A stretch of DNA of 35,363 nucleotides from Pirellulaceae bacterium (lineage in GTDB: Bacteria > Planctomycetota > Planctomycetia > Pirellulales > Pirellulaceae): assembly GCA_028280445.1 (NCBI GenBank), contig JANQLU010000132.1, forward strand, positions 1 through 35,363, in the 5' to 3' direction. A program made the position numbers and the translations under genes. Below the pieces are notes generated by a model. It had not been told where the DNA came from, made no database searches, and saw nothing but the letters and a program-made list of their open reading frames with translations. The number at the start of each line of letters is the position of its first letter. Positions within the stretch are counted from its first letter, which is position 1. Positions 16,760 to 26,600 of the stretch are shown here, piece after piece.

Positions 16760-17926
16760 CTATTGACGCGATTTTTTTTTCCTTCGCTCAAACAACAATT
16801 TGTCCAGCTGTTCTGGTGTTTTGATGATTTTTCCAGTTGTCCAACCCAATTTTTCTGCAAGAGCTTTTGCATCGGCAAAGTTGGATTTGTTAATAAACCC
16901 TTTGATCCACGTTGTCGACGAAAGTTGGTCATGTTTCTTTAGAATTACGTAATTTTCGGCATACTCACCAACGGTTTTTACTAACCGCAACTCGGGAGTG
17001 CGAAACTTGCCCAGAGGTGACGATTGCACGTTGAATGCCAGTGGTTTGTTTCCCAGACGCGTATGCACCGATTCCAAGATTTTGGTGATGGAGGAAACCC
17101 CTTTCTGTGTTCGGATCTCGTGGTGCAACACAATTTGCGCCATGCGATCACCATATTTCTCGCTTAGCTTTTTGGCACAACGTATCCCTTGTCTGACCGT
17201 GTGAGCATAACCAATGTGGACCAGTACCTTTTGCTTTCCGGCGTTCACTGTTTGATCGATGATTTTCTCCATGTGCTGTTCGCGCTCGACTAACATCTTG
17301 AAGCGATTTTGCCGACTGGCCGTCATATATTTGAGTTGGCTCCAATCACTGTCAATTCCCACAATCAAGAACGGCGGCTCGTTTTTTTTCAGTTGCTGAT
17401 TGACTCGCCAAGCCTCTCTGACGATATCGAGATATTCTTTCTCGCCCCACGTTGGCCAAGGTCCTTTTCGGAATAAATCTTTTGCTCCGTTTTCATCAAA
17501 GGTATTGCCAACCACAATTTTTTTCAGCTGATCGTTGAATCTTGAGGGTGTAAATTCACTGCACAGTCGTTTCACACCGGCATCGTCGAGCGGTTTGATC
17601 AACGATTTAACGAATTCACAATTCTCACGGACATGGTGAGCCTCCCCCAGAAAAATCAGATCTTTGTTGCGAAAGAGGTCAACAACATGTTTTTTGGGCG
17701 ATCGGACTTTGATTTTTTCCAGGTGCTTGACGAGTTGTGTCGCAAGTTTTTGTTCCTCATCGCTCAAATTCGTTTGAGATTTTTCTTCCTGTTGTTCGAG
17801 TTCCACAATATTTGTTTTGTCTTGAATTTTGTACGGCCGACCGTCGGCAATTATGTTTGGCGGGACAGTCGATACGAAAAAACATTGCGTTACCAACCAG
17901 GTCAGGCAGACGATCCAGATTCGCAT
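16760..17926 (-). CDS. Secreted EreA/ChaN/TIKI-like hydrolase
   Basis: I start at ATG 17926 (AGAGG just upstream), not at 17956, because the signal peptide MRIWIVCLTWLVTQCFFVST then sits at the N-terminus. The 388-residue protein has DLIFLGEAHHVRENC (Glu95, His97, His98) and later VLVHIGYAHTVRQG, the paired GExH and GxxH motifs of the superfamily with erythromycin esterase-like, ChaN (heme uptake) and TIKI proteins. A coiled, Glu/Gln-rich stretch follows the signal peptide. Catalytic Glu and His are present, so it may be a metal-dependent hydrolase, or a heme-binding protein like ChaN. Nothing in the neighbourhood points to heme or macrolides. The C-terminus is very basic (RRKKKSRQ). Confidence 0.7.
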   Translation of the reverse strand: MRIWIVCLTWLVTQCFFVSTVPPNIIADGRPYKIQDKTNIVELEQQEEKSQTNLSDEEQKLATQLVKHLEKIKVRSPKKHVVDLFRNKDLIFLGEAHHVRENCEFVKSLIKPLDDAGVKRLCSEFTPSRFNDQLKKIVVGNTFDENGAKDLFRKGPWPTWGEKEYLDIVREAWRVNQQLKKNEPPFLIVGIDSDWSQLKYMTASRQNRFKMLVEREQHMEKIIDQTVNAGKQKVLVHIGYAHTVRQGIRCAKKLSEKYGDRMAQIVLHHEIRTQKGVSSITKILESVHTRLGNKPLAFNVQSSPLGKFRTPELRLVKTVGEYAENYVILKKHDQLSSTTWIKGFINKSNFADAKALAEKLGWTTGKIIKTPEQLDKLLFERRKKKSRQ

Positions 17927-18318
17927 TTTGGCCTCTTGTAATAGTTGATGTTCCAATCCAGCTCAAATCAGATGATTACCTCTGTCTGCATTTTGCGCGC
18001 CAATACGGCAATTCATTTTCAATTGGCAACTGATGCAAAATTCTATCACGCTTCGCACTTACGATTTCCTTGCCGACGATCAATCACTCACAGTGCCAAT
18101 TTGCACAGTGTGCTGTTCTCACACGCACACCCCAAGTATTTGCAGTGCAGATAATCTTTGAGGTCGCTCCAGATGGAGCTGTTTAATTCTTCCATTTACG
18201 TTCGCAATAATGTTGCGTACGCACGAAAGACACAGCTAAAGACGTTTTCAAATGTGTTTGGTTGAAAGTTATATTTGTTGTTTTTTGTAACGCGCACTGG
18301 CACTTGACCATAACAAAG
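17927..18318. other. Gap between two minus-strand secreted-protein genes
   Basis: No frame with a ribosome binding site and credible composition, no RNA gene and no repeat. It should contain the promoter of the gene ending at 16760. Confidence 0.45.
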
Positions 18319-18347
18319 AAAGGGCTTCATCGATGATAAAACCCTTT
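18319..18347 (-). terminator. Probable terminator of the secreted-protein gene at 18387-19184
   Basis: On the minus strand AAAGGG (18347-18342) pairs with CCCTTT (18324-18319). The loop contains its own palindrome (TCATCGATGA), and a T-rich stretch follows. It lies 40 nt past the stop codon. Confidence 0.45.
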
Positions 18348-18386
18348 TGCGTATCCGATTCGCAAACAGCTTGTCTTTGACGCAAC

Positions 18387-19184
18387 CTATAAACGAAAAT
18401 AAGTCAGCATCCTTGAAATGATTTTTCGCATATATTCCTTGGATTCATGAACTTCATCGTCACCAAAAATACTCTTGTATTTCTCAAGCTGCTTTGCATC
18501 GAGTTCTTTGATAATTTTTTTTCTTGCGTCTCTCCGCAAATCCTGAACGTACTTCGCCAGTTCGTCTTCGAATTCCCGCTTGATCTTCAAGATTTTATCT
18601 TTTTGTCGATGTTCGATTTCCAGTTTTTTGCCAAGTCGACCACGAGTCAGAGCATCAACAAGTCCGTTGATATCAATTTCCATCCTCGCTTTTAAAAATT
18701 GAAAACGCTTGGTTTGGTGTGGAAGCAATTTGCTTCTGGATTGATCAACTTTTGCTTTGGCGGCACCAAGGCCTTTAACAAGCTCCGCTTCATCCAAATC
18801 ACCAATTCCAAATTGAAAAATGACTTTTGCAGAATCTTGCCTATATTGTCTGTTGATATGCTTAAAGAGCGATTTTTGATTGTCATCCAGCTCAACATCT
18901 TTGTTAAAGTAGCGAGCCAGATTCGACAAAAAATCAACATCTCCCAAAGTCTCGGCAAGATCCGCCAAAACTTGGTCGGGTAACTTAACCTTGAGTGATT
19001 TTCGCGTTGGCGGGCCTTTTGGCCCTTGCGGGCCAGTTTGAGCATGCATTACGTGGACAACGGTTTTTCCATCTGCGTCTTTTGTAAATCCCGCCAAGCT
19101 GTATTGCTCAACAAAGTCCTGAGAATTTGCCACATTCAAAAAAAGAGGCAGTATTAAAGCGCAAACATAGAGCTTTTTATGCAT
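18387..19184 (-). CDS. Secreted protein of unknown function with one collagen-like patch
   Basis: 265 residues with signal peptide (LYVCALILPLFLNVANSQ) and a strong ribosome binding site, AGGAG. After it come ~25 residues of beta-like sequence and GPQGPKGPP, three Gly-X-Y triplets. The rest is mostly long charged helices (LDDNQKSLFKHINRQYRQDS; KIKREFEDELAKYVQDLRRD). LDDNQKSLF resembles segments in the paralog pair at 20534 and 21339, so a distant relation is possible. It is the last gene of a minus-strand run of secreted proteins. Family not recognised. Confidence 0.8.
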   Translation of the reverse strand: MHKKLYVCALILPLFLNVANSQDFVEQYSLAGFTKDADGKTVVHVMHAQTGPQGPKGPPTRKSLKVKLPDQVLADLAETLGDVDFLSNLARYFNKDVELDDNQKSLFKHINRQYRQDSAKVIFQFGIGDLDEAELVKGLGAAKAKVDQSRSKLLPHQTKRFQFLKARMEIDINGLVDALTRGRLGKKLEIEHRQKDKILKIKREFEDELAKYVQDLRRDARKKIIKELDAKQLEKYKSIFGDDEVHESKEYMRKIISRMLTYFRL

Positions 19185-19213
19185 TTGTTTTCTCCTTTAA
19201 ACAGCTTTGTTGA

Positions 19214-19719
19214 CTAACTTGGGCCGCCACCAGATGGTGGTGCAACATGCGTACTCACAACTGTCGCGGTAAATGCTTTCCAGTTTCCTGCTGCGTCGTA
19301 AAGATCAACAACAACAGTGTACGACGCCTGAGTGGGTCGATATCAATCTCGGCGTACGTTTCAGGGACAGGCAAATCGAAGTCAATATCGTTTGGATTGT
19401 TCGCCCAGTGTTCTGTGATTTTACTGCTGAGTCTGTTGTCAACATCTTCAGTCAACTCACCGGTGTATGTCATTGAGCCACTATCGAGAACCTTTGCTGT
19501 TGCACTCCCGGTTTCATCAGTGGGTAGCTCGACGTCATACTTGATCCAGATGCTGTCATAAAGTTTTCCGTCTTCGCTAAATCGAGTTGCATAACAATCT
19601 GGGAGTTTAAACGAAACACCATAAGTGTTTTGCGCGATGCAATCGGTATCGGCACAAAGCAAAAAAACAAAAGTCCCAGAGAACATCCAAGTTAGATAAG
19701 TCATGATTTGCCATCTCAT
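19214..19719 (-). CDS. Small secreted protein with apparent frameshift
   Basis: The frame from 19719 (or ATG 19704, MTYLTWMFSGTFVFLLCADT) has a signal peptide and a beta-rich body up to EIDIDP near 19340. Beyond it this frame turns into an unlikely tail (RRRTLLLLIF...). The next frame continues naturally with TQASYTVVVDLYDAAGNW, then KAFTATVVSTHVAPPSGGGP, and stops at 19214, 29 nt before the next gene. Restoring one lost base near 19335 gives about 168 residues, perhaps an immunoglobulin-like or fibronectin-like beta domain. Family not recognised. Confidence 0.65.
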
Positions 19720-19744
19720 AAATGTGAAAAGTGAAACGAATGTT

Positions 19745-19773
19745 TGCCAAGCAAATGAGATTTACGCTTGGCA
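19745..19773. other. 8-bp inverted repeat between secreted-protein genes
   Basis: TGCCAAGC (19745-19752) and GCTTGGCA (19766-19773) form a hairpin upstream of the small secreted-protein gene and 150 nt past the gene at 19920. There is no T run, so it is more an operator or RNA hairpin than a classic terminator. Confidence 0.35.
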
Positions 19774-19919
19774 TTTGGAAAAGTATGTGACGAGGAGCTC
19801 GATTCTATGGGATGCGATGTGAATGTCAATTGATCAGCAGCAGATTGGCGCCACCACAACAAGCCGTCACAACACCATCGACTTGCTTGAATCTGGAGCG
19901 ACTCGAACGGACGTTAAGA

Positions 19920-20515
19920 CTATTTTCCAACCTTCTTGGCGAACAGTGCTGTGGTCGCGAGCCACTTGTTCCCTTTGTCCTTGACGAACAGCAAACGATT
20001 GTTGGGATGTTTTAATGGTTGAACGAATACAACATCAATCTGACGATCTGCAATTTTGATTTTTTTTAATTTCCTGGGCGTGCGGAATATCGTTGGCAAG
20101 AACTCATCATTTGAAATCGACTTGAGGCCGTCGAGAAAAAGTGATTTTTCGTTGTAGATATGCTTTTTGATTTTTTTCCAGGCGTCCCCAAATGTCCCTT
20201 CGGCGGTTTCCATCGAATACGTCGAATCATACAGCCTGGCAGCATCAATGTTTTGCTCGACAACGCCGCGTAGCTTACTGCTTTTTATCACGCCTTTGCC
20301 GTAAAGCAATTCAAACACGATGGCGCTTTTGAATTCATCGGTCGAATTTTTGTAAATGTATTCCCAATCGGTCTGTTCAATCGCTCCCAAGAATGCGTAA
20401 ACAGCCGTTTTGGCCGATTCATCAGCCTGTTGAGACGGAGCAGCCGTTGAAATGTTTGAGACAGTGGTTGGGTCAAAGAAATACTTAAAACGATTGTCAG
20501 CAAACAACTAAACAT
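19920..20515 (-). CDS. Secreted protein of unknown function with apparent frameshift after the signal peptide
   Basis: The long frame can only start at TTG 20507 and would lack a signal peptide. In the neighbouring frame ATG 20515, 18 nt after the preceding gene, encodes MFSCLLTIVLSISLTQPLSQ, a good signal peptide. Joining the two near 20465 needs one extra base and gives about 198 residues, in line with its neighbours, all of which are secreted. The mature part (ADESAKTAVYAFLGAIEQTD, WEYIYKNSTDEFKSAIVFEL) resembles small alpha/beta domains of the SnoaL/NTF2 kind that start with a helix and an aromatic patch. This is a weak impression. Confidence 0.55.
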
Positions 20516-20533
20516 GAGTCCAATCCCAAGACG

Positions 20534-21334
20534 TTATTCATTTTTCAGACGCAATTGCATGCGTTTGAGCGCCTCGACCTGAATCTCCGACAGGATTTTG
20601 GGTGGCTTGGCCTGGAAGTTGCGGAGATGGTTTCTCGCGTTGTTGTAAATGGATGTGTTTTGTGTCGGCTTTTTGTAGGTGGTCTCAAGCCACTTTTTGA
20701 CCGGTTCCCGTTGGTTTTCGGTCAGCAACAATTCGTCCGTCAAAAAAACAAGCATCAAATCGATGGTCGATTGACGTTGGCGGCGGTCGATTTCGTTGTA
20801 GTATTTTTTGATGTCTTCGTTGGAGATCCCCGACAGCGCTTTGCGCCACGGCTTGCTTTTACGCAAATTGATTTCGACCGTGCTATTTAACGACGAACCT
20901 CCTGATGGTCCGGAAATCCAAATCCACTGCCTGACTCTGGAAACCGTAATATTGATGGGTATTTTTTCGGTGTTGGCAACGATCCTGACCAACCGCCCGT
21001 TGACTGTAAATGATTCAACGTCCTTAAAGCTCTTGACTTTTCGAGTCAGAACGTTTTCGATTCGATTTTCCTGACATCCTTTGAGTTGTTTTTCGGCAAA
21101 TTCTGCAGCCAATTTGTCAAGATTTTCAATCGTTTGCTTGTCGAGCTCAAAATGTTTTTGATAGTCTCGAATCGCCAAATCAAATTCGTTTTTGAACAGC
21201 GATCGTATTTCCTTTTGAACCTCCTCGATCATTTTCTGTTTGATCGCATCAGCGTCCGGCGATTTTTTTTCTTGTCCGCAAACGGTGTTGGCCAATGCAA
21301 CAAGCAACCAACAGAAAACGATTCGATTGAGCAT
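20534..21334 (-). CDS. Secreted helical protein, paralog of the adjacent upstream gene
   Basis: 266 residues with signal peptide MLNRIVFCWLLVALANTVCG. The C-terminal half (PWRKALSGISNEDIKKYYNE, then DLMLVFLTDELLLTENQREP) aligns with the gene at 21339-22223 (NWRKSLTMLSDAQMEEVENR; NALLIVFSERLHLDKQQEIT). The N-terminal half has a charged helix with FELDKQTIENL, comparable to YNLDEQSMRKA in the paralog. A central beta segment with ESFTVNGRLVRI matches EKFSVNGTEFTF there. The start lies 4 nt past the upstream stop, so the two are translated together. The family is unknown; it looks like a planctomycete-type periplasmic protein with an LxxxQ(R/E) helix. Confidence 0.8.
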   Translation of the reverse strand: MLNRIVFCWLLVALANTVCGQEKKSPDADAIKQKMIEEVQKEIRSLFKNEFDLAIRDYQKHFELDKQTIENLDKLAAEFAEKQLKGCQENRIENVLTRKVKSFKDVESFTVNGRLVRIVANTEKIPINITVSRVRQWIWISGPSGGSSLNSTVEINLRKSKPWRKALSGISNEDIKKYYNEIDRRQRQSTIDLMLVFLTDELLLTENQREPVKKWLETTYKKPTQNTSIYNNARNHLRNFQAKPPKILSEIQVEALKRMQLRLKNE

Positions 21335-21338
21335 TGGT

Positions 21339-22223
21339 TTACCACCCTAACGGATAACGACTGTTTTTCAGTTGCCGCCAAGTTTGTTTTTGAGTTTTAT
21401 TCAGGAATTTTGGAGTAGCCTTGATCAACTGGTTGGCATTCACCTGACGTTTTATCTCGTCGAGCAATGGTTGATTTCCCACATCGTCGACTCGCTTGAG
21501 TAACCAACCTTTCATCGTTATTTCTTGTTGTTTGTCCAAATGTAGGCGTTCGGAAAAAACAATCAGCAAGGCGTTGATCAAGTCGCGTTTTCTGTTCTGC
21601 TCAGCCCGGTTTTCAACTTCTTCCATCTGAGCGTCGGAGAGCATCGTCAGACTTTTTCGCCAGTTCCGCGATTGGCTGATGTCAAACGGAACTGCATCGG
21701 CGCTTCGAAATCCGCGTCCAGATCCCGAGTTGGCTCGCCGAACCATGATGTTTAGCCAAGTTGCGTTCTGACGAAAAACTAAATGAATTTCTGCAAATGC
21801 AGCACCTTTTTGGGGTTTATCATCGAAAGTGAACTCGGTTCCATTGACGGAAAATTTTTCACCGTCAATTTCCCCGATCAACGGTCTGAGATTTGACTTC
21901 AGACGTTTTTCGAATGTTACCGCGTGCTTTGCCGCTTCTCCTTTAACGAGAACTTTAGCCTTGCGCATGCTTTGTTCGTCGAGATTATAATACCGCCGCA
22001 AAAAATCGACTTGGAGGTTGGCTTCGTTTTTGCACATGCGACGCAATTCGGCATTTGCTTTCTCAAAGATGATGTCGAATTTGGCTTCAGTATCCAAATT
22101 TTTGTCGGCCTGATCTTCTTGTTTGTCTTGTAACATCGGCGCAGCGACCGACCAAGACGGTGTTATCAGCAAACCGAAACTAAGCAGTGTGCCGAACAAA
22201 GAGGTAGAGAAAGAAATAGTCAT
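21339..22223 (-). CDS. Secreted helical protein, first gene of the paralog pair
   Basis: 294 residues with signal peptide (LFGTLLSFGLLITPSWSVAA). Domain plan as in its downstream paralog: helical N-terminal part (LRRYYNLDEQSMRKAKVLVK), central beta part (GEKFSVNGTEFTFDD), then a helical repeat-like part. It opens the minus-strand run that continues with 20534, 19920, 19214 and 18387; gaps are 4, 18, ~200 and 29 nt, so at least the first three genes form an operon. A tandem duplication is evident, with divergence high enough to be old. Function unknown. Confidence 0.8.
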   Translation of the reverse strand: MTISFSTSLFGTLLSFGLLITPSWSVAAPMLQDKQEDQADKNLDTEAKFDIIFEKANAELRRMCKNEANLQVDFLRRYYNLDEQSMRKAKVLVKGEAAKHAVTFEKRLKSNLRPLIGEIDGEKFSVNGTEFTFDDKPQKGAAFAEIHLVFRQNATWLNIMVRRANSGSGRGFRSADAVPFDISQSRNWRKSLTMLSDAQMEEVENRAEQNRKRDLINALLIVFSERLHLDKQQEITMKGWLLKRVDDVGNQPLLDEIKRQVNANQLIKATPKFLNKTQKQTWRQLKNSRYPLGW

Positions 22224-22417
22224 TGATTCGCCAATCGACCTGGAACAATTTCAAATTCCATCGTAGCACTTTTATCGCTGGAAACCAAATATTGTTGAGG
22301 TTTTTCGGCCGATTTGATGGAACGAAAAATTATTCAAGTTTTTTCGTTTATCGCGACGCTGTTGTTAGAGAGACGATGTTAACAAATGACAACGGTTTGT
22401 CGTGCTGATTGAATCGG

Positions 22418-23596
22418 TCAATTGATTTCAATGCAGATCAGTTCCGGCTCCAATCGTTTGACACGTCCAAACGGCATCAAGTGATTTTTCCACCATTCGA
22501 TACTTTGCGTGGTCAAATGAAGTGGGTGGCCGGCAATTTCTTTCCATTGTCGGGTGGCGTCTTCGCGCTCGGCGATTTTCAAAAACACAAAACGCCTGGC
22601 AACACGACAGGCTTCAGCACAAGCTTTCGGGCCATCTTCCGGAGCGAGATGCTCAAACACGTCCGCCGAAACCACGGCGTCGAACTCCCCATCCTCGAAT
22701 GGCAACTGTGTGGCGCAACCGCAATAAAGATTTTTGCGGCCATGACGTTTCCCTTTTTCAATGGCAATTTGTGAGATGTCGATGCCGCAAGCATCAATGC
22801 CACGTTGCTGAAATAACTCGACACTGGCACCCGCCGAACAACCGATATCTAAAACGGACGCGGGGTTGAGTGTTTTGATTATCCAATCGATATGTTCGGC
22901 GATATGTGACGTGTGATCTTCGTCTTCGTGATAGCCGTGGTTTCTCAACGAATCGTACAAGCCCGCATAGTCAACGGTGCCGCGCGCATTTGAAAGCGCC
23001 GAGTTTTTGCTGACAAACTCAAAATCAAATCCTAGCCAACGGAGTATGCGCTCGCTGTCTTTACGTATCAGATCGTGTCGTCCACCGCCTAACGGTACTT
23101 CCATATTGAGGCTCGCCGCGTAATCGCCTTGTCCTTCGAATCCAACAAGTTTGATTGTTTTGGCATCGAGACATTGACAAAAATGAATTGCCGAATGGAC
23201 CGTGCCCGTTTTTCCAATCAGTTTGCCCGATTGAATTAGCTCGAGCGATTGGTGTTTGCCGATCTCACCGACCAGATCGTGTTTATCATAAATCGCGATT
23301 TGCTCGGCAGGGATACCACACTGGACCGCAAATTCGGCACGGCTAGGTTCAAGAATCGCTACACAGTTTTCAGGAAAATCGTTTGCAACATTCTTGATCG
23401 GCGTTTCATCATGCGCAAAGAAAAATGTCGGATTTTCAACGAGTTGAACGCTTTCATTGATGCACACCTTGATCCGACCGACCTGAGATTTGTCGTGCGT
23501 TTCGAGCGATGGGCCTTTGCCAAAGATCCAGACCTGGTCAGCCTGTTCGAAATCGACGTCTTGAATTTTTCTCAATGAACTGCAATCGACAGACAT
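22418..23596 (-). CDS. Fusion of DUF115-like domain and SAM-dependent methyltransferase
   Basis: 392 residues. Residues 20-190 resemble DUF115/Maf-type proteins: VWIFGKGPSLETHD (22-35), a conserved CINES strand, and KTGTVHSAIHFCQCLDAKTI followed by KLVGFEG (129-155). Residues 205-392 form a class I methyltransferase: VLDIGCSAGASVELF (248-262), ACGIDIS, and DVFEHLAPEDG. This second half is closely similar to the free methyltransferase at 29164-29757, including the leader GLYDSLRNHGY and TSHI. It starts 4 nt after the giant glycosyltransferase stop, so they are one operon. Role: probably modification (methylation plus sugar handling) of the same glycan or glycoprotein. DUF115 proteins are known from flagellin glycosylation (Maf), but no flagellar gene is seen here. 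Confidence 0.8.
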   Translation of the reverse strand: MSVDCSSLRKIQDVDFEQADQVWIFGKGPSLETHDKSQVGRIKVCINESVQLVENPTFFFAHDETPIKNVANDFPENCVAILEPSRAEFAVQCGIPAEQIAIYDKHDLVGEIGKHQSLELIQSGKLIGKTGTVHSAIHFCQCLDAKTIKLVGFEGQGDYAASLNMEVPLGGGRHDLIRKDSERILRWLGFDFEFVSKNSALSNARGTVDYAGLYDSLRNHGYHEDEDHTSHIAEHIDWIIKTLNPASVLDIGCSAGASVELFQQRGIDACGIDISQIAIEKGKRHGRKNLYCGCATQLPFEDGEFDAVVSADVFEHLAPEDGPKACAEACRVARRFVFLKIAEREDATRQWKEIAGHPLHLTTQSIEWWKNHLMPFGRVKRLEPELICIEIN

Positions 23597-23600
23597 ATTG

Positions 23601-26600
23601 CTAAACGCTTGCCGTAACAGGTGAATGGTGTGGGTTTCGGAAAATGTTCAACTCGATTGCCTCGGTCCTGGTTGGCGATGGAGCGAGACTAAACGTAACT
23701 TGGCGTGAGAATTCGGGCTGCACGGACACCAATTCAATCATTTGTCGAATGTCGTCATCGGACATGAATACGTCAGGTGTTATTTCGAATAACCAGTCCG
23801 CAATCGCAAAGTCGGCAATCGATTGTTCTCCAACGTCTGCCAAGGAGATGACTTCGATACCATATTCGTTGGCAATCGCAACAGTTTCATCAGTCGAATC
23901 ATCATCGAAAACAATGATCTCTTTGATGTCAGGTAAATATCGCGAAATGCAATTGGCAATGTTGTGTTCATCGTTTTTGGTTTTAATACAAATGGCCAGA
24001 TTCGCGCCGCTGTTTTGCTCGATCCAAGATGTGTTCGCTAGCTGACTGGATTCGGAATCGACTAGTTTGTCAATCCTGTCTTTGACGAGCTCAAATGACT
24101 GATGCCAAGTCCAGTTTTGCGCAACATCGTTCGATGCGTTGTTACCAAGTTGTTTTAGTTCTTCGCGATTTTCGTAAGCCCACCGCATTTTCGCGCGAAG
24201 CTCGTCGATATCCACGTCGAGTTCCAGCGGCGGACCGGCCAGCGGCCATTCATGTGACGTTTCGACCGGTGTTCCATCAATGAGCAAACCTGTTTCTGGC
24301 GTCACAAAATCATCGGACGCGCCGTTGGTCGGAACAATCGGGGTGACACCGCATGCCATGGCCTCAAGGATTGGCAATCCAAATCCTTCGCCGCGATAGG
24401 GAAAGGCCAGACAGTCGCAAGCGGCATATAAACTGGCGAGCTGCCCAGGTGTCCACTGATCATCAAAATATATTATCTCAGGAGATTCGTCCTTGGCCTG
24501 CGAATCGAGAATTGCTTGTTGGTAATTGCCAAAGCGATAAAAAGTTTTCGTTCCAAGATCTTTGACGACCAGCGAAACATCGTCAGCGTCTGAAAACTCG
24601 GCGAGATACGCCTCAAGTAACCGATCAAACCCTTTTCTAGCAATCGTGCCGCCAACGAATACAAATTTAAAAGCTCTTTCAGTGGGCAAAATTCGCGCAG
24701 GAACGTCTGGGTTGAACACCGACGGATCGATACCCCAAGGAATCACAAATATTTTTTCTTGCGGTATGCCGCTTTTGATATAAACGTTTCGCACGTAATG
24801 GGACGGCGCCCAGATTTCGTCAACCTGTTCTGCCAACGGCTGCAACCATGCGATTGGCAAATGACCAAATTCCCAAGGTTGAATATGCACCCATTTGCCT
24901 GTTGCAGGTTTTTCCCAATTGGGCGGAAACGAATGCCGAATGGTGACAGCCGCATGTTGTTCTGAGTGCGCCCCGATATAACGCGTGATCTTGCCAACGT
25001 TTTGGCCGTCGCGATCGGAGACGGGATTGTAGTACTTTCGATCGATCGAAAAGTTCACGAAGCCGTCGTCTGCAAACATCGATGCGAATTGTTCGTTAAT
25101 ATTGGCAAAACTGTGATTGGCAAACAATTCGCCTTCGAGAACAAGTTTTGGTTTACTCGCTTCAGTGGTTTGATGAGCAGCGTTCGATTGAATAAAACGT
25201 TGCTTGGCTGCTTCGATTGCCGTTTCCCAAAAAGCGCGTCCGTTTTGAATTCCAAAATTTTCGTGTATGTGCTGGCTGGCCACTTTGCCCAAACGCGTTC
25301 TGAATTCTTCATCGTCAAATATTTTTTTCATCGACTTGGCTAATTGTTCGACATCTGGTTCCCACCAACAGTGTCCACGATAAGGCGGGATTTCTTGCCA
25401 GGCATTTTCAGGGACGGGAACCACTGTCGCATCGATCAATTCACTGTTGTCCGAGTTCATAAAATCGATATTGCCGGATGCGTTTGTACCAATGGTCGCG
25501 ACACCGCAGGACATGGCTTCCATGTAGGGTCTCCCCCACCCTTCTCCTCGACTGGGCAGCACAAATGCATCGGCTGTTCGGTAAAGGCTCGCCATTTCGT
25601 TGGCCGAAAGAAATTCATCAAGGAAATAAATGTCATTTCGGTCCGCCAGGTTTTGTCCAATCGTCTGCAGATACTGATTCGCTTGGGCTCGAACATGTTC
25701 GATCGTGTGGCCGTGCATCCGAGAAACTTTCAGAAGCAATCCCACCGGATCGTCGCTTGAGAAAGTCTCGCAGTATGCTTTTAACAACAGATCCCAGCCT
25801 TTGCGAATTTGCCAATCAAAAACAGACAGGAACACAAATTTGTTTTCAAGTTCGGCCGGCAACGGAAACTTGTCGCCGTCAGGTTGATAAAGCTGAGTAT
25901 CAATAAAACTTGGAACCCGTCTCATTTTTTCAGGTGCAACACCGCTGCGACGAAACGACAATTCGTTTTGCTTTGAAATCACCCACACCTCGTCAAACGA
26001 TTCAATTCGCGAAAGCCATTCGTCGGGAATGCGATCGGTTTCAAACGTTGTGCGCAACACATTCAATGTTGCCGATCGATCGGGTTCGACAAGCGTGGGA
26101 ATACAATTGGTGATGACGATGTTGGTGTCGGCGCGTTTGCAACGACTTAGCGCGCGAAACAGTGATCGATCCTCTGTTGAGATTTCACATTTCGTATCGT
26201 TCCAAGCGATATTTTCCAAGGAAACGTGCAAATCGGTTTGGCTCAATGCTTTAGCAATACAACGGCCTTCGTCGGCGTATCCGCTGGGATCCCAAATGGG
26301 TGAACGCCAAACGATACCATCAGGGAGGCGAAACTCCGTGCTTCGAAGTCGCTCGAGTTCTTGATCGATGACCGCAAAAACTTCAGACAACGATTCGGGG
26401 TAGAGTAAAGCGCCTGGTTCGGTTGCCTGCGGGTTTTTGTCCAACAGTTTGGCGTGGGAAACCCAGCGGTATTGGCCGGATAACCAGGCCAGTATCCAGC
26501 CATGCCGTCCGTCCAAATTTCCTTGATTTCGCTCGTAATACATCCATAAATCGTGAATCATGTGAGCGACGCCGTTGCGCCAATCGATGGACTGGTTGGA

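Noticed and set aside
18292..18310. TGGCAC as a further sigma54 promoter
   Set aside because: No GC at the required 10-bp distance after GG, so it cannot be a -24/-12 element.
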